Position numbers and translations under genes: made by a program. Below, piece after piece: positions 48,301-60,316 of a stretch of 64,000 nt of DNA (the stretch's first letter is position 1; each line of letters begins with the position of its first letter). The DNA lies in the NCBI GenBank assembly GCA_023055355.1, contig JALJCS010000028.1:5580418-5644417 (forward strand). The letters are read 5' to 3'. Below the pieces are notes generated by a model. That model had not been told where the DNA came from and did no database searches. It saw nothing but the letters and a program-made list of their open reading frames with translations. Source of the DNA: Agelaius tricolor (Eukaryota > Chordata > Aves > Passeriformes > Icteridae).

Positions 48301-51300
48301 GATTTATTATTTTATGATATATATTATATTAAAACTATACTAAAAGAATAGAAGAAAGGATTTCATCAGAAGGCTAGCTAAGAATAGAAAAAGAAGGAAT
48401 GAATAACAAAGGCTTGTTTCTCGGACAGAGAGCCCGAGCTAGCTGACTGTGATTGGCCATTAATTAGAAACAACTACATGAGACTAATCACAGATCTACT
48501 TGTTGCATTCCACAGCGGCAGATAACCATTGTTTACATTTTGTTCTTGAGGCCTCTCAGCTTCTCAGGAGGAAAAAATCTTAAGGAAAGGTTTTTTCATA
48601 CTATGTGTCTGTGACAGGTGTCACGATGGCCACGATGTGGGACACATGGTGGCAGCGGAGGAGGGCTGAGGGTACAGGGTGTGCTGAGGCTGTGTCGAGA
48701 CCTGCGATAGGACACTGGTGGATGGCAGGGGGTGCTGCAGAGGGACCAGCGGCCCCTCGGAGGGAGCGCGGGTGGTGGGAGCGCGTCAGCGCTGACCTCA
48801 GCAGCGCCGGGAGGAAGGAGGGCAGGAAGTGGGGGCGGCTGGAGCTGCACAGGCGCTTCCTCTCCGCAGCAGCAGCGCGGAGTTCTACAGGCAAGCCCGG
48901 GCAGGGCCGCCTCCTCCCAGCACCCTCGCACCCCTCCGTGGGCAGGTGGGGGTCCCACACAGGGATGGGGATGTGTCAGCGGTGCAGTAGGAATTGCTGG
49001 CAGTGGCCGGCAGCACCACGATCCCCAGGAGCGGGGCCAGTAGTAGCCCCAGTGAGAAGGGCACTGGCCAGAGAACACAGGCTGTGCACTGTGCTGGGGG
49101 CCTGGCCGGGGGTTTAAAAATAACCCGCTGTGAATGCCTGGAGGGGCTGGGGCCGCGGCCGTGGCCGCACACAATCGGAGGAAACCCGCCGGCTTCGAGC
49201 ATTGTTTGCCTGCAGACGCTCGCTTCCTCCGTCCTGCCACGGGGACACGGCTCTCGTCAGCACAAAGGGGCTGGGGGGTGCCAGGGCGGCCTCCCGGGTC
49301 TCTGCTGAGGTGCTGGTGCCACGGTGCAGGTGATTGTCCCGCAGCTCCCTGTCCAAGCCTCGGCATCTGCAGGTGTCCCAGGGTCTCTGCTCATTGCGGT
49401 GGAGCAGGGGGCGGCTCTGTGGGACAGAACCCCCCGTGTCATCAGCCCCTTACAGCACCCACTGCCACACGGCCATGTCCTGGTCATGCTGCTTTCCCCG
49501 TGCCCGCTCTGGCTTCAGCATTCCCTGTGAACAATGTGCCAGCTGCAGTTGGGGCTGGCGGAGGGGACCCTGCTGCCCGTGGTGCTGCCCATCCCTCCTG
49601 TGAACGCGCCACAGCTGCGGCCCCGGGCAGGCCCTGCCTGACGGGCTGGTGTCCCCGCAGGAATGCCACCACGCCGAGTGCCGGCAGCTGAGCCGCAGCG
49701 GCCCCCTCAGCCTGTGTGAGCTCTGCGATGGCCGCCTCCATGGCGCCATGCACTTCGATGGCCACATCCGCTTCGACCTGTCCCCGCAAGGTGAGCCCGA
49801 GCCAGCTGGGGCACCGCTGCCCCCGCGGCTCTGCGGCGGAGCAGGGATGGGACGGGACTGATGAAGTGCATTTGGGGCTGGTGCAGCTCGGGGATGGGAG
49901 TGGGATGCAGCGGGAGGCAGCACGGGGCTGGGCGAGCTGTCACAGCCCAGCTCGATGCCCCTTTGCAGGCTCCATCCTGGCCCGCAACATGTCCACACGT
50001 TCGTGCCCCCCGCGCACCAGCCCTCCCTCTGATGTGGAGGAGGAGGAGGAGGGTCCGGCAGAGAGCAGAGGGTGAGCCCCTAGCCCTGCACAGCCCGTGT
50101 GCCGCCCCAGCCCGCGGCATCCCTGTCACCCTGCCCTCCCTGTGCCCGCAGGGAGCGCAAGAGCTCAGCGCTGAAGCTGCCCAAGAAGAAGGCTTGGCGC
50201 AGGCACACGGACGTAAGGCACCGGCTCCTCTCCCTGGGGCACTCGGCAGGGCAGCAGGATGGCCCTGGTGGGAGGGAGGGAGGGACCCCTGGGCAAGCAG
50301 CTGCCCCCTGCCCCCAGGACCCCAGCAAGGAGTGCTTCACCTTGAAGTTTGACCTCAGCATCGACATCGAGGCAGAGATCGTGCCAGCTGTGAAAAAGAA
50401 GTCGCTGGGGTGAGTCTGCTGGGGACGAGACAAGGGACAATGTGGGGAGAGATGCAAAGACAAATGTAGGGCTCGTGTCCTGCAGGGAAGTGCTGCTGCC
50501 AGTCTTTGAGAGGAAGGCAATTGAGCTGGGCAAGGTGGACATCTACCTGGACCAATCGCACACGCCGCTGTCACTGCAGTTCGAGGCGTTTCGCTTCGGG
50601 GGACACTACCTGAGGGTGAAAGGTGCTGAGGGGGCCCCGAGGGAGGCCTGGCTGCTCCAGAGTTCCCAGGGGACACTGACAACCTGATGCTCCCACAGCC
50701 AAGCCCGGGGATGAGCTGAAGGTGGAGCAGGCAGTGCGAGATGCCAGGTCAGCCAGCTTGCCCATCCTGCACCCTGCCAGCAGTGCTGCATTCCTTGGGC
50801 CAGTGCTGGAACCGCTGCCAGGACGCCGGGAGGGCGCTGAGAGCCTGGTGAGTGCCAGTGCTAGCTCTGGGGAGGGAGGAATTGGGGATGGGATGACAGA
50901 ATGTGTGATCCCCCATAGCCATTCTTTCTGGTAAAGATGGGCCATGTATAGTGTGGGTTGAAGATCCCCCTGGAGTCCCCAAGACCCACTTTTTCTCCTG
51001 GCTGTTCCATGCTGGCTGTGCTGTGCTGTTCTGGCTCCACCATGGCAGTCTAGCAGCTCAAGCAGCAGCACCAGCCCTTTGGCTGTGCCAGGTACAGGCT
51101 GGCACCAAAGCAAAGGCAAACAGGGGCCCTGGGGGCCCCAGTGTTTGCTGCTGCTCGGTGCCACCCAGCCCTGGGACTCACCCTGACCCCAGGACTCGCC
51201 CTGGCCACCGGCCCTCCTCTCTGCTGCTGGCAGCTGCTGAGCACAGCAGCTCTGTCCTGCCCCGTGGACCCTGGCCCCAGATAAGGCGTGGACTGGGTGC

Positions 51301-54300
51301 TGCTCCCATGGGAGCAGGGTGCCAGGCCTGAAGGGAGAAACTCTGCAGGGTCCCGCCAGGGGGACACGGTGCTCGGTGCTGTGCCAGCAGGCCCTGAGGG
51401 CGGCAACCTGGCTGCCTGGCCGGGGCTAGTGGCCACCCGTGTCCAGCACTATGACGCCTGGCTGCAGGACCGGCAAGGCTCTAGCAGGGCCAGGGGGCGA
51501 GAGGGCAACCAGGCACCTCTATGGAGGTCTCGGTCCCGACTCCCTTCCTGGGGACAGGCGGGTCCCAAGTGGCCCCGAGGCGATGGGGCTGGTGACAGCC
51601 GGGGCGTCTGGAGAAGCGGCAGCGCAGTGAGTAATGGCAAAGGTGCCCGGAGCAGCTCTTGCCGCCTGGCTCTGCGGACGTGGCGGGGTGTGGGGCCGTG
51701 CTGGCGGCGGTGGCAGCAGCATGCCGCTTCCCAGGGCTTGGTGGCCGGCAGGGAGCCCCGACCCTGCCCCGGTGAGGAGATGGCAGCGGCCGCATCCCAG
51801 CACAGCCCAGGGACACGCAGGGAGCAGCCGCTGCAGCGCTGCCCGGGGCGGCGGGAGCCGCTTGGCCGTGACCCAGCTCCTGCGACCAGCCGGGGGGCTT
51901 TGATCTCCGCCGGTGAATTGTTCAGCTCTGGTAGCTTATCTGCCGAGGAGGGAAATTAGGTTTTCGGCGCTGGCCCCACCTCCTTTTGTTTCGGAGGAGC
52001 TCGGCCACAGCCTGCCCGGCCCCGGCTCTGCGGTCCGAGCCGGGAGTGCGGCTGGACGGACGGCCCGGCCGGGGGCTGCGACCCTCGGGATGCCCTGAGC
52101 CCCCCCCGCTGCTGGGCCCGCTTGTCCATGGCCGGCCGGGCTTGGCCAGGCAGCACCCGGGGTCCTCCATCCCCGGGGCCCTGCACCCCCGGGATGCAGG
52201 TAGGCAGGTCAGTGCGGGCAGGGGAGCTTGGCCGGGGGACCCCACTGCCCGGGGTGTCCGTCTGTCCCACGGTGCTCAGGTCAGCCAGGCCGCTGTCCCC
52301 ATCCTGGCCGCAGCGCTGGGTACTGACCCTGGGGACACTGGCTGTCCTCACTGCAGGCTCCAGGACGGCGAAGGAAGAACATAACAGAGTTCCTGGGGGA
52401 CAGCAGCATCCCCAGCCCCGAGCCAGCCCTGCACAGCAGCAGCTCTCTGCCCACCAATGGCACTGACACCTGGAAGAACCGCGCTGCCAGCCGCTTCAGC
52501 GGCTTCTTTGGCTCCGGGACTAGCACGGGCTCCTTCGGGCGGGTAGGTGGGATGCAGGCACGGGGAGGGGTGTGGGGACTGCCTGTGGCTATGCTGGGCA
52601 CCTGGGATGGGTCCCCCTGTGGCTCAAGACCCTCGTTCCACAGGCAGGCTGAGGTGGTCCGTGGGACATGCCCAGTGGCCCCCGCCCAGCTTTGTCCCCT
52701 GCTTTTGTCCAGGAGACTGAGAAGCTGGAGCAGCTGGTGAACAGGCTGCACGCCTACAGCACCTTCGGGCTGCCCAAGCTGCCGCCCCAGCTCCGCTTTG
52801 ACCGCGACTCCTGGGAGGAGGATGGGGACGAGGCTGGGCTGACTCTGGAGGACAGCTGGCAGCAGATCATCCAGGGCACAGAGGTAGGGACAGTGCCTGG
52901 GGAGCCTCAGGGGCTGTGCCCAGGCCCTGGCACAGCGCTGACGCTCAGCCTGGCAGGTCCTGTCGCGCCGGCAGTGCCACCAGCAGGAAGCCATCTGGGA
53001 GCTGCTGCACACAGAGGCCACCTACATCCGGAACCTCAAAGTCATCACTGATGTGAGTGTTGGCAGCTACTGCACTGTGCTGGGGCTGGGGGCTGTGGCT
53101 GGGGGCTGTGGCTGCAGCTCACTGCCTCTCCATTCCCTCCCCACAGCTCTTTCTCTCCTGCCTGGTGAACCTGCAGGAGTCAGGGCTGCTCTGTGAGGTG
53201 AGTGGAGGGGGCTGCAGGGGACAGGGTGTTCAGGGATGGGTCCTCAGCCTCGCCATGCTGCAGGGTGGAGGTGCCATTCCCCAGTGGTGCCCACCTCACC
53301 CCCACAGGTGGATGCTGAGCGGCTCTTCAGCAACATCGGGGAGATCATCCGGCTGCACTGCAAGCTGTGGCGCAGCGTCATGGCCTCAGTGCTGGCCAAG
53401 GCACGGCGGACTGGGGCACTGCTGGACCCCATTGACTTCCTCGATGGCTTCAAGATGGTGAGTGGGGATGCCATGCCACAGCGGGCAGCCACGCCATGCC
53501 GTGTGCTGCATGGTGACTGCCTCGTGTCCCCCAGTTCGGGTCCCTCTTCAAGCCCTATGTGCGGTATTGCATGGAGGAGGAGGGCTGCATGGAGTACATG
53601 CGGACCCTGCTGCGGGACAGCGAGCTCTTCCGCACCTATGTGACGGTAAGGGGAGGCTGGGGCTGGGGCTGGGGCAGGGCTGGGGCTGGTGCTAATGCCT
53701 GGCTGCCGCAGTGGGCTGAGAAGCAGGAGCAGTGCAGCCGCCTGAAGCTGAGCGACATGCTGGTGAAACCTCACCAGCGCCTCACCAAGTACCCGCTGCT
53801 CCTCAAGTCTATCCTGAAGAAGACGGATGACCCACGTGCCCGTGATGCCATCACCACTATGGTAAGGGATCAGAGGTGGGGGGCAGCAGGGTTGGTGGCC
53901 CCTCAAACCCACCACCTCTCCTGGCACAGATCAGCTCCGTGGAACGCTTCATCAACGACGTCAACTCGCGGATGCGCCAGCGGCAGGAGCGGCAGCGCCT
54001 GGATGCCATCCTCAGCCGGATTGATGCCTATGAGGTGGTGGAGGGCAGCACAGACGAGGTGGACAAGGTAGGCTGGACATGGTGGAGCTGCCATCTCATG
54101 CCATGCCACTCAATGCCACCCTCTGCCACACTGCTGTGCCACCCTGTGTCACTTCATGCTATGCCACCCATGTCATGTTACCCCATGCACCCCATGCCGA
54201 CTCTGGGGGTTTCTGACAGCTGCTTAAGGAGTTCCTGAGGCTGGACCTGACAGCCCCCATCCCTGGCACCTCCCCGGAGGACACCCGGCAGCTCCTCCTC

Positions 54301-55974
54301 GAGGGCAGCCTGAGGATGCGGGAAGGTAAAGACAGCAAGGTGAGGACTGCAGGGGACAGGGAGGGCTCAGCTCCGGCCCCTGCCCACCCACCCTCACTCA
54401 CTGCACTGACTGGTGCCCATGGCTCCACTCTCACCCTCAGATGGACGTCTACTGCTTCCTCTTCACCGACCTCTTCCTCATCACCAAGCCCTTCAAGAAG
54501 GCTGAGCGCACCAAGGTGATCCGGCAGCCCTTGCTGGTGGACAGAGTTGTTTGCAGGGAGCTCAGAGACCCAGGTGAGAGCACTGGGCATAAGGGGGGCT
54601 ACTGGGAGGTCCCTGGACACTGCTGACAGCCCCTGCCCACAGGCTCCTTCCTCCTCATCTACCTGAACGAGCTGGGCAGTGCCGTGGCCGCCTACACCTT
54701 CCAGAGCAGTGGGCAGCTGTGCCGCAGCTGGGTCGAGGCAGTGCGCAATGCCCAGGTGAGGGCACACGGGTGGGTGGGGGACACGTGGGTTCCCTGTGCA
54801 CACCCCATTCCTCACTGACAACCCCCCCATCCCAGAACCTGCTGCAGAGGCTGCGGCAGCGCCGGCGCATGGAGGAGCAGGAGGAGGAGGACGAGGAGGA
54901 TGAGGAGGATGATGGTGAGAGTGGCACTTCAGCTGCCAGTTCACCTACCATCCTACACCACAGCAGCACCAGCCCGGACTCACAGCAGTGGTAGGGAGCA
55001 GGAGGGGGGACCTGCACACCCCCAGCCTGGCACAGGCCCCTCCTCACCTTCTTGCCTCCACAGCCCATCCGACGGCTCCACCGAGACGCTTGCCATGGTG
55101 GCAGCAGAGGGTGGCGACGAGCTCTCCTCCCCAGACTGGGACGCAGGACCCTTCGGCTCAACCTCGGATGGCTCCTCTGTTAGCACCAGCACCTCCATCG
55201 GCACTGGCACCTCTGTGGAGACCCCCACCTCCACCGATACCCCCACGCAGGAGCTGCCTGCAGGTGCCCTGCCTGTTCCCCTGCCCCACGGCGTGGCCTC
55301 CCCAGGCAGCGGCTGCCGCTCGTCCTCCATCGACAGCGCCTATGGCACGCTCTCACCTGCCTCCCTGCGGGACTTTGGCCAGCAGCCCGAGGGGACGGCC
55401 GAGGAGGGGCAGGAGCCTTCCCTGGCCCCTCCTGCCCCACGGCCGGGCTCGCCCCGGCTGCGCCGCCGGACGCCCGTGCAGCTCCTGCCTTGCCCGGCCA
55501 GGGTGCTCAAGTCCAAGTCGGAGGCCAGCTTGCCCCAGCTCCTGTCCCCCACTTCCCCAGGCCCCCTGAGCCAAAGCCGCAGCCTCTCTGACATCTGTGC
55601 TGGTTCCCCCCGGACTAGCCAAGAGCCCGCACCTCAGGCTGCCCCCGGCAGCAGCGGCAGCTCCACATCAGAGCTCTCAGAGCCAGAGGAGCCAGCGGAG
55701 AGCCCAGCATCCCTCCCAGGGGGGCTCAGGCGCGACCCCCAGCCCCCTGCCCGCCGGACCCTCTCGGACCCGCAGGCGGCGCAGCACCGCAAGCTGACTC
55801 TGGCGCAGCTGTACCGGATCCGGACCACGCTGCTGCTCAACTCCACGCTGACGGCCTCGTAAGCACAGGCTGCCTGCTCCTGGGGGTGCCCCAGCCCTTC
55901 CAGGGGCTTCCCAGGGACCGAGTCCCAGTGCTGAAGGCCTCTCTCCCCACTCTGTGTCTTGCAGGGAGGTCTGA
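45358..55974 (+). CDS. PLEKHG5: Pleckstrin homology domain-containing family G member 5 (Syx, RhoA GEF)
   Basis: PLEKHG5 is a Rho exchange factor of endothelial junctions and neurons, linked to autophagy of synaptic vesicles and to motor neuropathy in human. Exons: 45358-45490, 47244-47320, 49661-49790, 49969-50071, 50152-50212, 50318-50409, 50486-50622, 50699-50847, 52357-52542, 52713-52883, 52957-53052, 53147-53197, 53308-53457, 53535-53645, 53712-53861, 53930-54067, 54220-54339, 54441-54573, 54643-54755, 54836-54990, 55064-55858 and 55965-55974, together 1086 residues. A 44-residue leader is followed by a Cys/His-rich block, an acidic stretch, a ubiquitin-like/RBD-type region (about 170-250), the DH domain (about 420-645, [15 protein letters not shown] and [17 protein letters not shown]), the PH domain (about 660-765, [16 protein letters not shown]) and a Ser-rich tail. 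It ends TASEV, a PDZ ligand made by the last splice. Confidence 0.95.
46261..46344 (+). repeat. 12-bp tandem repeat in PLEKHG5 intron 1
   Basis: Six head-to-tail copies of CCGGCTCCCAAC, with C/T and A/G variants (46261-46332), plus a degenerate seventh copy. It translates as repeated Pro-Ala-Pro-Asn in one frame, but lies in an intron and shows no splice sites, so it is treated as a minisatellite. Confidence 0.9.
46666..46714 (+). repeat. 19-bp tandem repeat in PLEKHG5 intron 1
   Basis: Two perfect copies of AGCCGTGCCATTGTGGCAG (46666-46684 and 46685-46703) and an 11-bp partial third copy. Short and intronic; no function is evident. Confidence 0.9.
48230..48616 (-). mobile_element. Solo LTR of a passerine-type endogenous retrovirus in PLEKHG5 intron 2
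   Basis: An AT-rich 387-bp block in a GC-rich intron, flanked by a perfect 6-bp duplication GGTGTC (48224-48229 and 48617-48622). On the minus strand it starts TGTCACAGACAC and contains a canonical AATAAA within AAATAATAAATC, near CTTCTGAAACACGGAG. I recognise this LTR type from songbird genomes (CTGAGAAGCTGAGAGGCC, GGCCAATCACAGTCAGCT). No internal retroviral genes remain. The duplication length fits class II (ERVK-like) integration. Divergence from the remembered consensus is modest, which points to a rather recent insertion. Confidence 0.85.
50848..52356 (+). other. PLEKHG5: Long PLEKHG5 intron (1.5 kb)
   Basis: The exons on either side (ending GAESL and starting APGRRRKN) join in phase zero and match adjacent residues of the family, so no exon seems to be missing. 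Open frames inside are GC-driven and show no splice sites with coding similarity. Confidence 0.6.
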
Positions 55975-56570
55975 GAGCCGCTGGCATGGAAAAGGACAGA
56001 TGCACGGATGTACCAAGGAGCTTCTCCTGCTTCTAACCGTAGCGTAAAGCCGGGGCCGGGCAGAGCAGGCACTGGGAGGCCACGCTGGTGGGGACATGGA
56101 TGGGGATGCAGACCAGTCCCCTTGGCGAGGACATGTCCTGGGCACGGTGGTGCAGGGCTGGACATGGCACGTGGCTTGTGCTGAACCCCTTGTCCACAGA
56201 CATGAGAGTTGTCGGGCAGGGGGCCCTGGGGCTGTGGGTGGCTGTGGGAGACTGTGGGTCAGCTCTTGCAGGCGAGGAAGGGATGACGACGTCGGCAGCG
56301 GTGAGTGGGGAAGGTGCTGAGAGGGACGTGGTGCCGGTGGCACGGTGCTGTGGACAGTGCAGGGAGGAGGCTGGGGCTGGTGGCAGGAGAGGATGGTGCA
56401 GGGCTGGGGCAGGTTTGCCCTGTGGGCTGGCAGTGGATGGCAGCACCTGGGACTGGAGTGTGGGAGACACGGTGGGACACGCGCGGTGGCTGGAGCCCCG
56501 GCTGCCCCCCCATGCTAAGCTGCACTCCACGTCCCAGCTGAGCAATAAAACCAGCTGGTGCACGCTCACG
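55975..56570 (+). terminator. PLEKHG5: PLEKHG5 3' untranslated region, poly(A) signal 56544-56549
   Basis: About 0.6 kb after the TGA at 55972-55974, ending at a canonical AATAAA (56544-56549) followed by GT-rich CTGGTGCACGCTCACGTC. No coding frame is recognised. Confidence 0.8.
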
Positions 56571-58588
56571 TCTGCCTCTCCTTTCCTTTGGCTTCAGCAG
56601 CACCCAAGGCTGGGCATCACCTGGGTGGGTGCAGCGTGGCTGAGAGAGCCCCCTCCGGGACAGACAAAAAGGGGATGGGACCAGTTCCAGCCTCCCGTTC
56701 TGGAGCTCGGGGTGGGGATGGAGCCCTGGGACGGGGATGCACTGCTCCCCACGTAGCCTGCGCGCCCTGCCACCCCCGCCACCCCCGCTAACGGGTGAGG
56801 GAGGGCGGCGGCCGGGTCTGCAGCGAGGCACTGCAGGTCCCTCCCGCGCCCAGCGCTCCCGTCATGTGGTTTCATACCCCCTGGACTCATTTCCAAAAAA
56901 GCATTTCCTCCTGCTGCGGTTGGGTGTAAAAGCCTGTCTGGGGAGGGCTGGCGCTCACTCACCACGCGTCGCGTGCTGCTGACGGCAGCCGTGGGGTGCC
57001 GGGGCACCCTGCCCGGGCACTGAGCTGCCCCGACACCCCCCTGCACCTGCGGCCCGCTCCCCTCAGCGCCCCGGCATGACCCAGCCGCATCGGCCACAAG
57101 GATGAAGTGTTGCTGCCCTGGGGTGGCTTGGGTGAGTGCGGTGGCCTGGGGGGTCCCACGGAGCGCTGGTACCAATTGTGGGGCGTCCCACGGCTGTGGC
57201 CGTAACGGGTCTGGAGGAGGGAGGGAGGAAGATGGATTCACTCCAGTGCCAAGCTCGCCAAAACCGCTTACACCGCTGGCTAACAGCCGGGGCTGGGCTC
57301 TGCTGCACCAAAACATTCGCGGTGTGGCGTGACCGCGGCGGGGGCCACCGGCCGTGAAGATCCCGGCCGCAGAGCGGATGCGGCCGTGGGAAGGGTGGGG
57401 TCAGTCCTGGGGCTGCAGGCAGGGCAGTGCCTGGGGAGTGGCTGTGCCCACAGAGCGCGGGCAGCTGCCCTCGGGGCTCGGGTGCCAACCCCGGCACCGA
57501 CAGCTGTTACGGGGGGCAGAGGCGGTGGCACGGCCCCAGCGGCGGTGGCGCTCCCCAGCGCGGAGCCAGCCCCGTGCCCACCGGGCACCTTCTCCCCGCG
57601 CTGGGCACAGGCAGTGCCCGTCTGCGGGCGGGGTGCGCGGGCAGGGCCCCGCTGGGGACGGTCGTGCCTCAGCGGTGACTCAGATGTGCCGCTGCCAGCC
57701 GGGACTGAGGCACCCGCCCGGATCTGCCGGCAGCGCTCTGCGAGCGGGGCGGCCCAGCGCGGTTTCCAGTCTGCCGGTGGCGGCGGGTTTAGTAGAAAAT
57801 GATTCAACTGCCGTAATCGGGGCCATCACGGCTGGGAAATCCAGCCCCCAGCGAGGAATCCCCTGGCTCCCTGCCCACACTGTCAGTGCCACGGCCCTCT
57901 CAGCCCCCGGCCCGGCCTGTGGAAGGGGTGTCAGCGTGGGCACCGCTGGCTGCACCCACCGGGGCTTCCAGGGGAGCAGGGCTGCCCTGCGGACAGCACC
58001 TGGCACCCCGCGGGGGAGCAGTGACCTACTTTGGGACGCGCGTAACGGGGAGCGATAGCATCGGGGAGAGCTGAGCCAGGCACGGCTTCCTTTCGGGGAG
58101 GAAATCACCTCCTCTGTGAGGGAGATAAACCCCAGGAAAGTCAAAGCTGGCAGCGTTAACCCCTACGCGCCCGGCTACCGACGCCTCCCTAAGCCAGCGA
58201 TCTCTGGCACCACCAGCAGTCCGTGTGCCTGACTTACTGGTCCCCATCCCTGGGGACATGGCAGGGTCCTGCTGGCACAGGCTATTGAGCATCTCGGTGC
58301 CGCTCCCCAGCCAGCATGGAAGCACCATTTGCAGAGCACACGGGGGCACCTTGGCAGCCCCATGGGCACAGGCTGTGGCACAGTGGCCCCCACAGTGCCA
58401 GCAGGAAGTTGCTTGCTCGTGTACTGCGGAGAAAGCAGAGCACAGGGGCTGCCGCGGGGCATTCCCAGCCCTGGGGCAGCACACCCACGCGGCTTTGGGG
58501 CGGAGGGCCGCGGCTTCAGCCGCTCAGCTTTGCGCAGGCACCGCTGTCCACACAGCTGCAGGTACGGCTCTGGCTCTGCTAGCCCAGC
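56571..58588. other. GC-rich interval between PLEKHG5 and TNFRSF25
   Basis: About 2 kb of GC-rich sequence with many overlapping open frames on both strands. None resembles a known protein and none has convincing exon borders. It probably holds the TNFRSF25 promoter and possibly an untranslated first exon. Confidence 0.5.
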
Positions 58589-60316
58589 ATGAGCAGGTGT
58601 GAGGGCTGTCCCCACGGGTGCGAGGCTGCTGGAGCAACCCGTCTGCCTGCAGCCCTGCTCTCTCCCTGCTTGCAGGTGACCTTGGCAGCGCTGTGGCTGG
58701 CAGCCAGCGAATCGCAGCCCCCAGGGTGGCGGGACCGCGACGTGCTGCAAAGGCAGCGGGTCCTGGTGCAGCCACTCCTCCGCCTGAGGAGACACACGGA
58801 CAGACGCCAGTGCCCTGACGGCACGCACTGGGTGGAGACTGTTCGTCAGTGCTGCCCTCAGTGTCCCGCAGGTGAGCGCTGCCCCGTCCGTGCGGCATGG
58901 CACAGCACACCGTGGCACAGCAGGTGCCTTGCTCCAGGCGGCCGTGCTCCCTGTCACCCCACTGTCCCTGCAGGGACATTCCTGAAAGACGCCTGCGTGT
59001 GCGACCCCTGTCCTGCCGGCACCTTCCGCACCCAGCCCAACACCTTCAGCGAGTGCCAGGCCTGCTACGAGTGTGACCAACACGGTGAGCTGGCACCACA
59101 CCACACCGTGCCGTGCTATGCAGTGCCGTGCTCAGCTGCTCACTGCCTGCTTTCTGCAGCTTTCCAGAGTGTGCTGAGCAACTGCTCAGCCACCAGCAAC
59201 ATCGCCTGTGGCTGTGAGCCCGGCCGATTCCGTGTCTGCCTTGACCCGCCGTGCACCGAATTCTCTTGCCAGAAGTGCCAGACCTGCACCGGACGCCTCA
59301 TCCAGCGACCCTGTGAGTGCTGCCAGCTGCCCCATGGCACAACCTGCCAGCTGTGCCACCTCTGGCTGTGCCACCCTGCCTCATTCCCACCCTCTCCCCA
59401 GGCTCAGAGGTGCAGGATGCCCTTTGTGACAGCAGCTGCAAGCCTGACTTCTACAGAGAGGGTGATGAATGCCGGCCGTGTCACATGTAAGCATTGACCC
59501 TCCTGCCAGGGATGCATGTGGGGCCCGTGGCATGGCACAGCACGGCACCCATGGGTCCCATCTCCTTGCAGGCGCACCGTGGACACGTGTGGCAAAGAAT
59601 GCCAGCAAGCGTGCGGCAGCAACAACAAAGGTATGGGGACAATGGGGCCAGGGTTGGTGGTGTGCAGTCGCTGTGCTGGCCAGCTGATGGCAATGCTCCT
59701 GCTCCTCCTTTCAGGCTCAGGTCTGGAGTACATCCTGCTGGGACTCACCGGGCCTCTCTTCCTGGGTGCCCTGGCCATCTACCACAAGAGGAAGAGGCTC
59801 CGGCATGGGGGTGGTCCCCACCCCATGGCACAGGCCGCCACCTCAATGCCCGGGGCTGCAACCACACCATTGTGCCAGTTCAGTGCCTGGAGGTGGCACA
59901 ACCCGTGCTGGACCCAGCCATACTTCCCCCAGGAGACAGAGCGTGGCACTGGCACAGCAAAGAAGAGTTTCAAACAGGAGGCCTTGCTGCGTGAGCCACC
60001 CAGCGAGGAAGGAAAGCCCTCTGCCCCCCCGGAGCCCCGTGGTGCCTTGCTGCAGGGCAGCCAGCTCTACGCCGTCATCGATGTGGTGCCAGTGCGGCGC
60101 TGGAAGGAGTTCATGAGGATGCTGGAGCTGCGGGAGGCAGAGATTGAGCTGGTAGAGCTGGAGGTGGTCCACATCCGTGACCAGCAGTACGAGATGCTGA
60201 AGCGCTGGTGCCAGCAGACCAGTGCCACGCTGGACCACGTCTTTGCTGCCCTGGAGCGCATGGAGCTGGCCGGCTGTGCTGAGGCACTGCGCCAGAGTCT
60301 GCCCGTGGGACCCTGA
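58589..60316 (+). CDS. TNFRSF25: TNF receptor superfamily member 25 (death receptor 3)
   Basis: TNFRSF25/DR3 is the TL1A receptor of T cells; it signals through TRADD to NF-kB or caspase-8. Exons: 58589-58871, 58974-59084, 59160-59312, 59402-59486, 59572-59630 and 59715-60316, giving 430 residues (human 417). Cys-rich TNFR repeats run from CPDGTHWVETVRQCCPQCPAG through VCDPCPAGTF, ACYECDQH, CSATSNIACGCEPG to CKPDFYREGDECRPC. A membrane segment (YILLGLTGPLFLGALAIYH, about 236-253) precedes a basic stop-transfer KRKRLR. The death domain (about 345-428) includes VRRWKEFMRML, LREAEIELVELE and RDQQYEMLKRW. The first exon is the weak point: ATG 58589 reads in frame through a CTTGCAG acceptor at 58677, so the real start may lie in an upstream exon. 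The membrane, linker and death-domain parts lie in one exon here. Confidence 0.92.

Noticed and set aside
48230..48616. A fuller retroviral provirus or coding remnant near the PLEKHG5 LTR
   Set aside because: Both duplications immediately flank a single LTR and no gag, protease, polymerase or envelope similarity is seen on either side.
56571..58588. Overlapping 150-240 codon frames between PLEKHG5 and TNFRSF25 as a new gene
   Set aside because: Frames occur on both strands at similar length, none has domain similarity, and splice signals do not connect them. GC content explains them.
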